Source: Bacillota bacterium (GTDB lineage: Bacteria > Bacillota > Clostridia > Christensenellales > Pumilibacteraceae). Taken from it: a DNA stretch of 5,337 nt. The stretch spans positions 1-5,337 of the forward strand of contig WQZE01000089.1 in assembly GCA_009780875.1 (NCBI GenBank), read 5' to 3'. The position numbers and the translations under genes are program-made. The notes beneath the pieces are model-generated. The model worked only from the letters and a program-made list of their open reading frames with translations. It was not told the DNA's origin and did no database searches. Below, piece by piece: positions 5,327-5,337 of the stretch (the stretch's first letter is position 1; each line of letters opens with the position of its first letter).

Positions 5327-5337
5327 ATTATTTGCAA

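Overview
This window looks like chromosomal DNA of an anaerobic, fermentative member of the Bacillota, most likely a clostridium-like lineage. The reasons are an anaerobic pyruvate formate-lyase, a hexameric-type glutamate dehydrogenase close to the Clostridium symbiosum/E. coli type, a DUF421–DUF4363 membrane gene pair that I know mainly from Clostridia and Bacilli, purine-rich ribosome binding sites and AT-rich intergenic DNA. The taxonomic call rests on gene content and protein resemblance only.

Layout, left to right. Positions 1-173 are the right end of a tandem array: nine perfect 12-bp units, then five perfect 11-bp units and a partial one. The array runs off the left edge. It abuts an intrinsic terminator (174-217) for the leftward gene pflB (230-2467, minus), which encodes a full-length pyruvate formate-lyase with its Cys-Cys pair and glycyl-radical motif. 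A 380-bp divergent intergenic region (2468-2847) separates pflB from gdhA. It holds one strong and one weaker pflB promoter candidate and five inverted-repeat elements. gdhA (2848-4176, plus) encodes an intact glutamate dehydrogenase. It converges, across a 25-bp gap, on a two-gene leftward unit: a DUF421/YetF-type membrane protein (4637-5326), then a small membrane-anchored DUF4363-type protein (4202-4594). A hairpin followed by seven T on the plus strand sits between those two genes. It is the first plus-strand terminator-like structure I see after gdhA.

How the genes fit together. pflB and gdhA are both central metabolic genes: anaerobic acetyl-CoA/formate production, and ammonia assimilation into glutamate. 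They share one regulatory region, so common or opposed control is possible. The DUF421–DUF4363 pair is a separate cell-envelope unit. The PFL activase gene (pflA), often next to pflB, is not in the window. All four proteins are conserved families and I see no undescribed multi-gene system. The unusual content is non-coding: the two-phase 12/11-bp array, the dense palindromes between pflB and gdhA, and the possible antisense overlap of the gdhA transcript with the DUF4363 gene. No rRNA, tRNA, CRISPR array, insertion sequence or phage gene was recognised.
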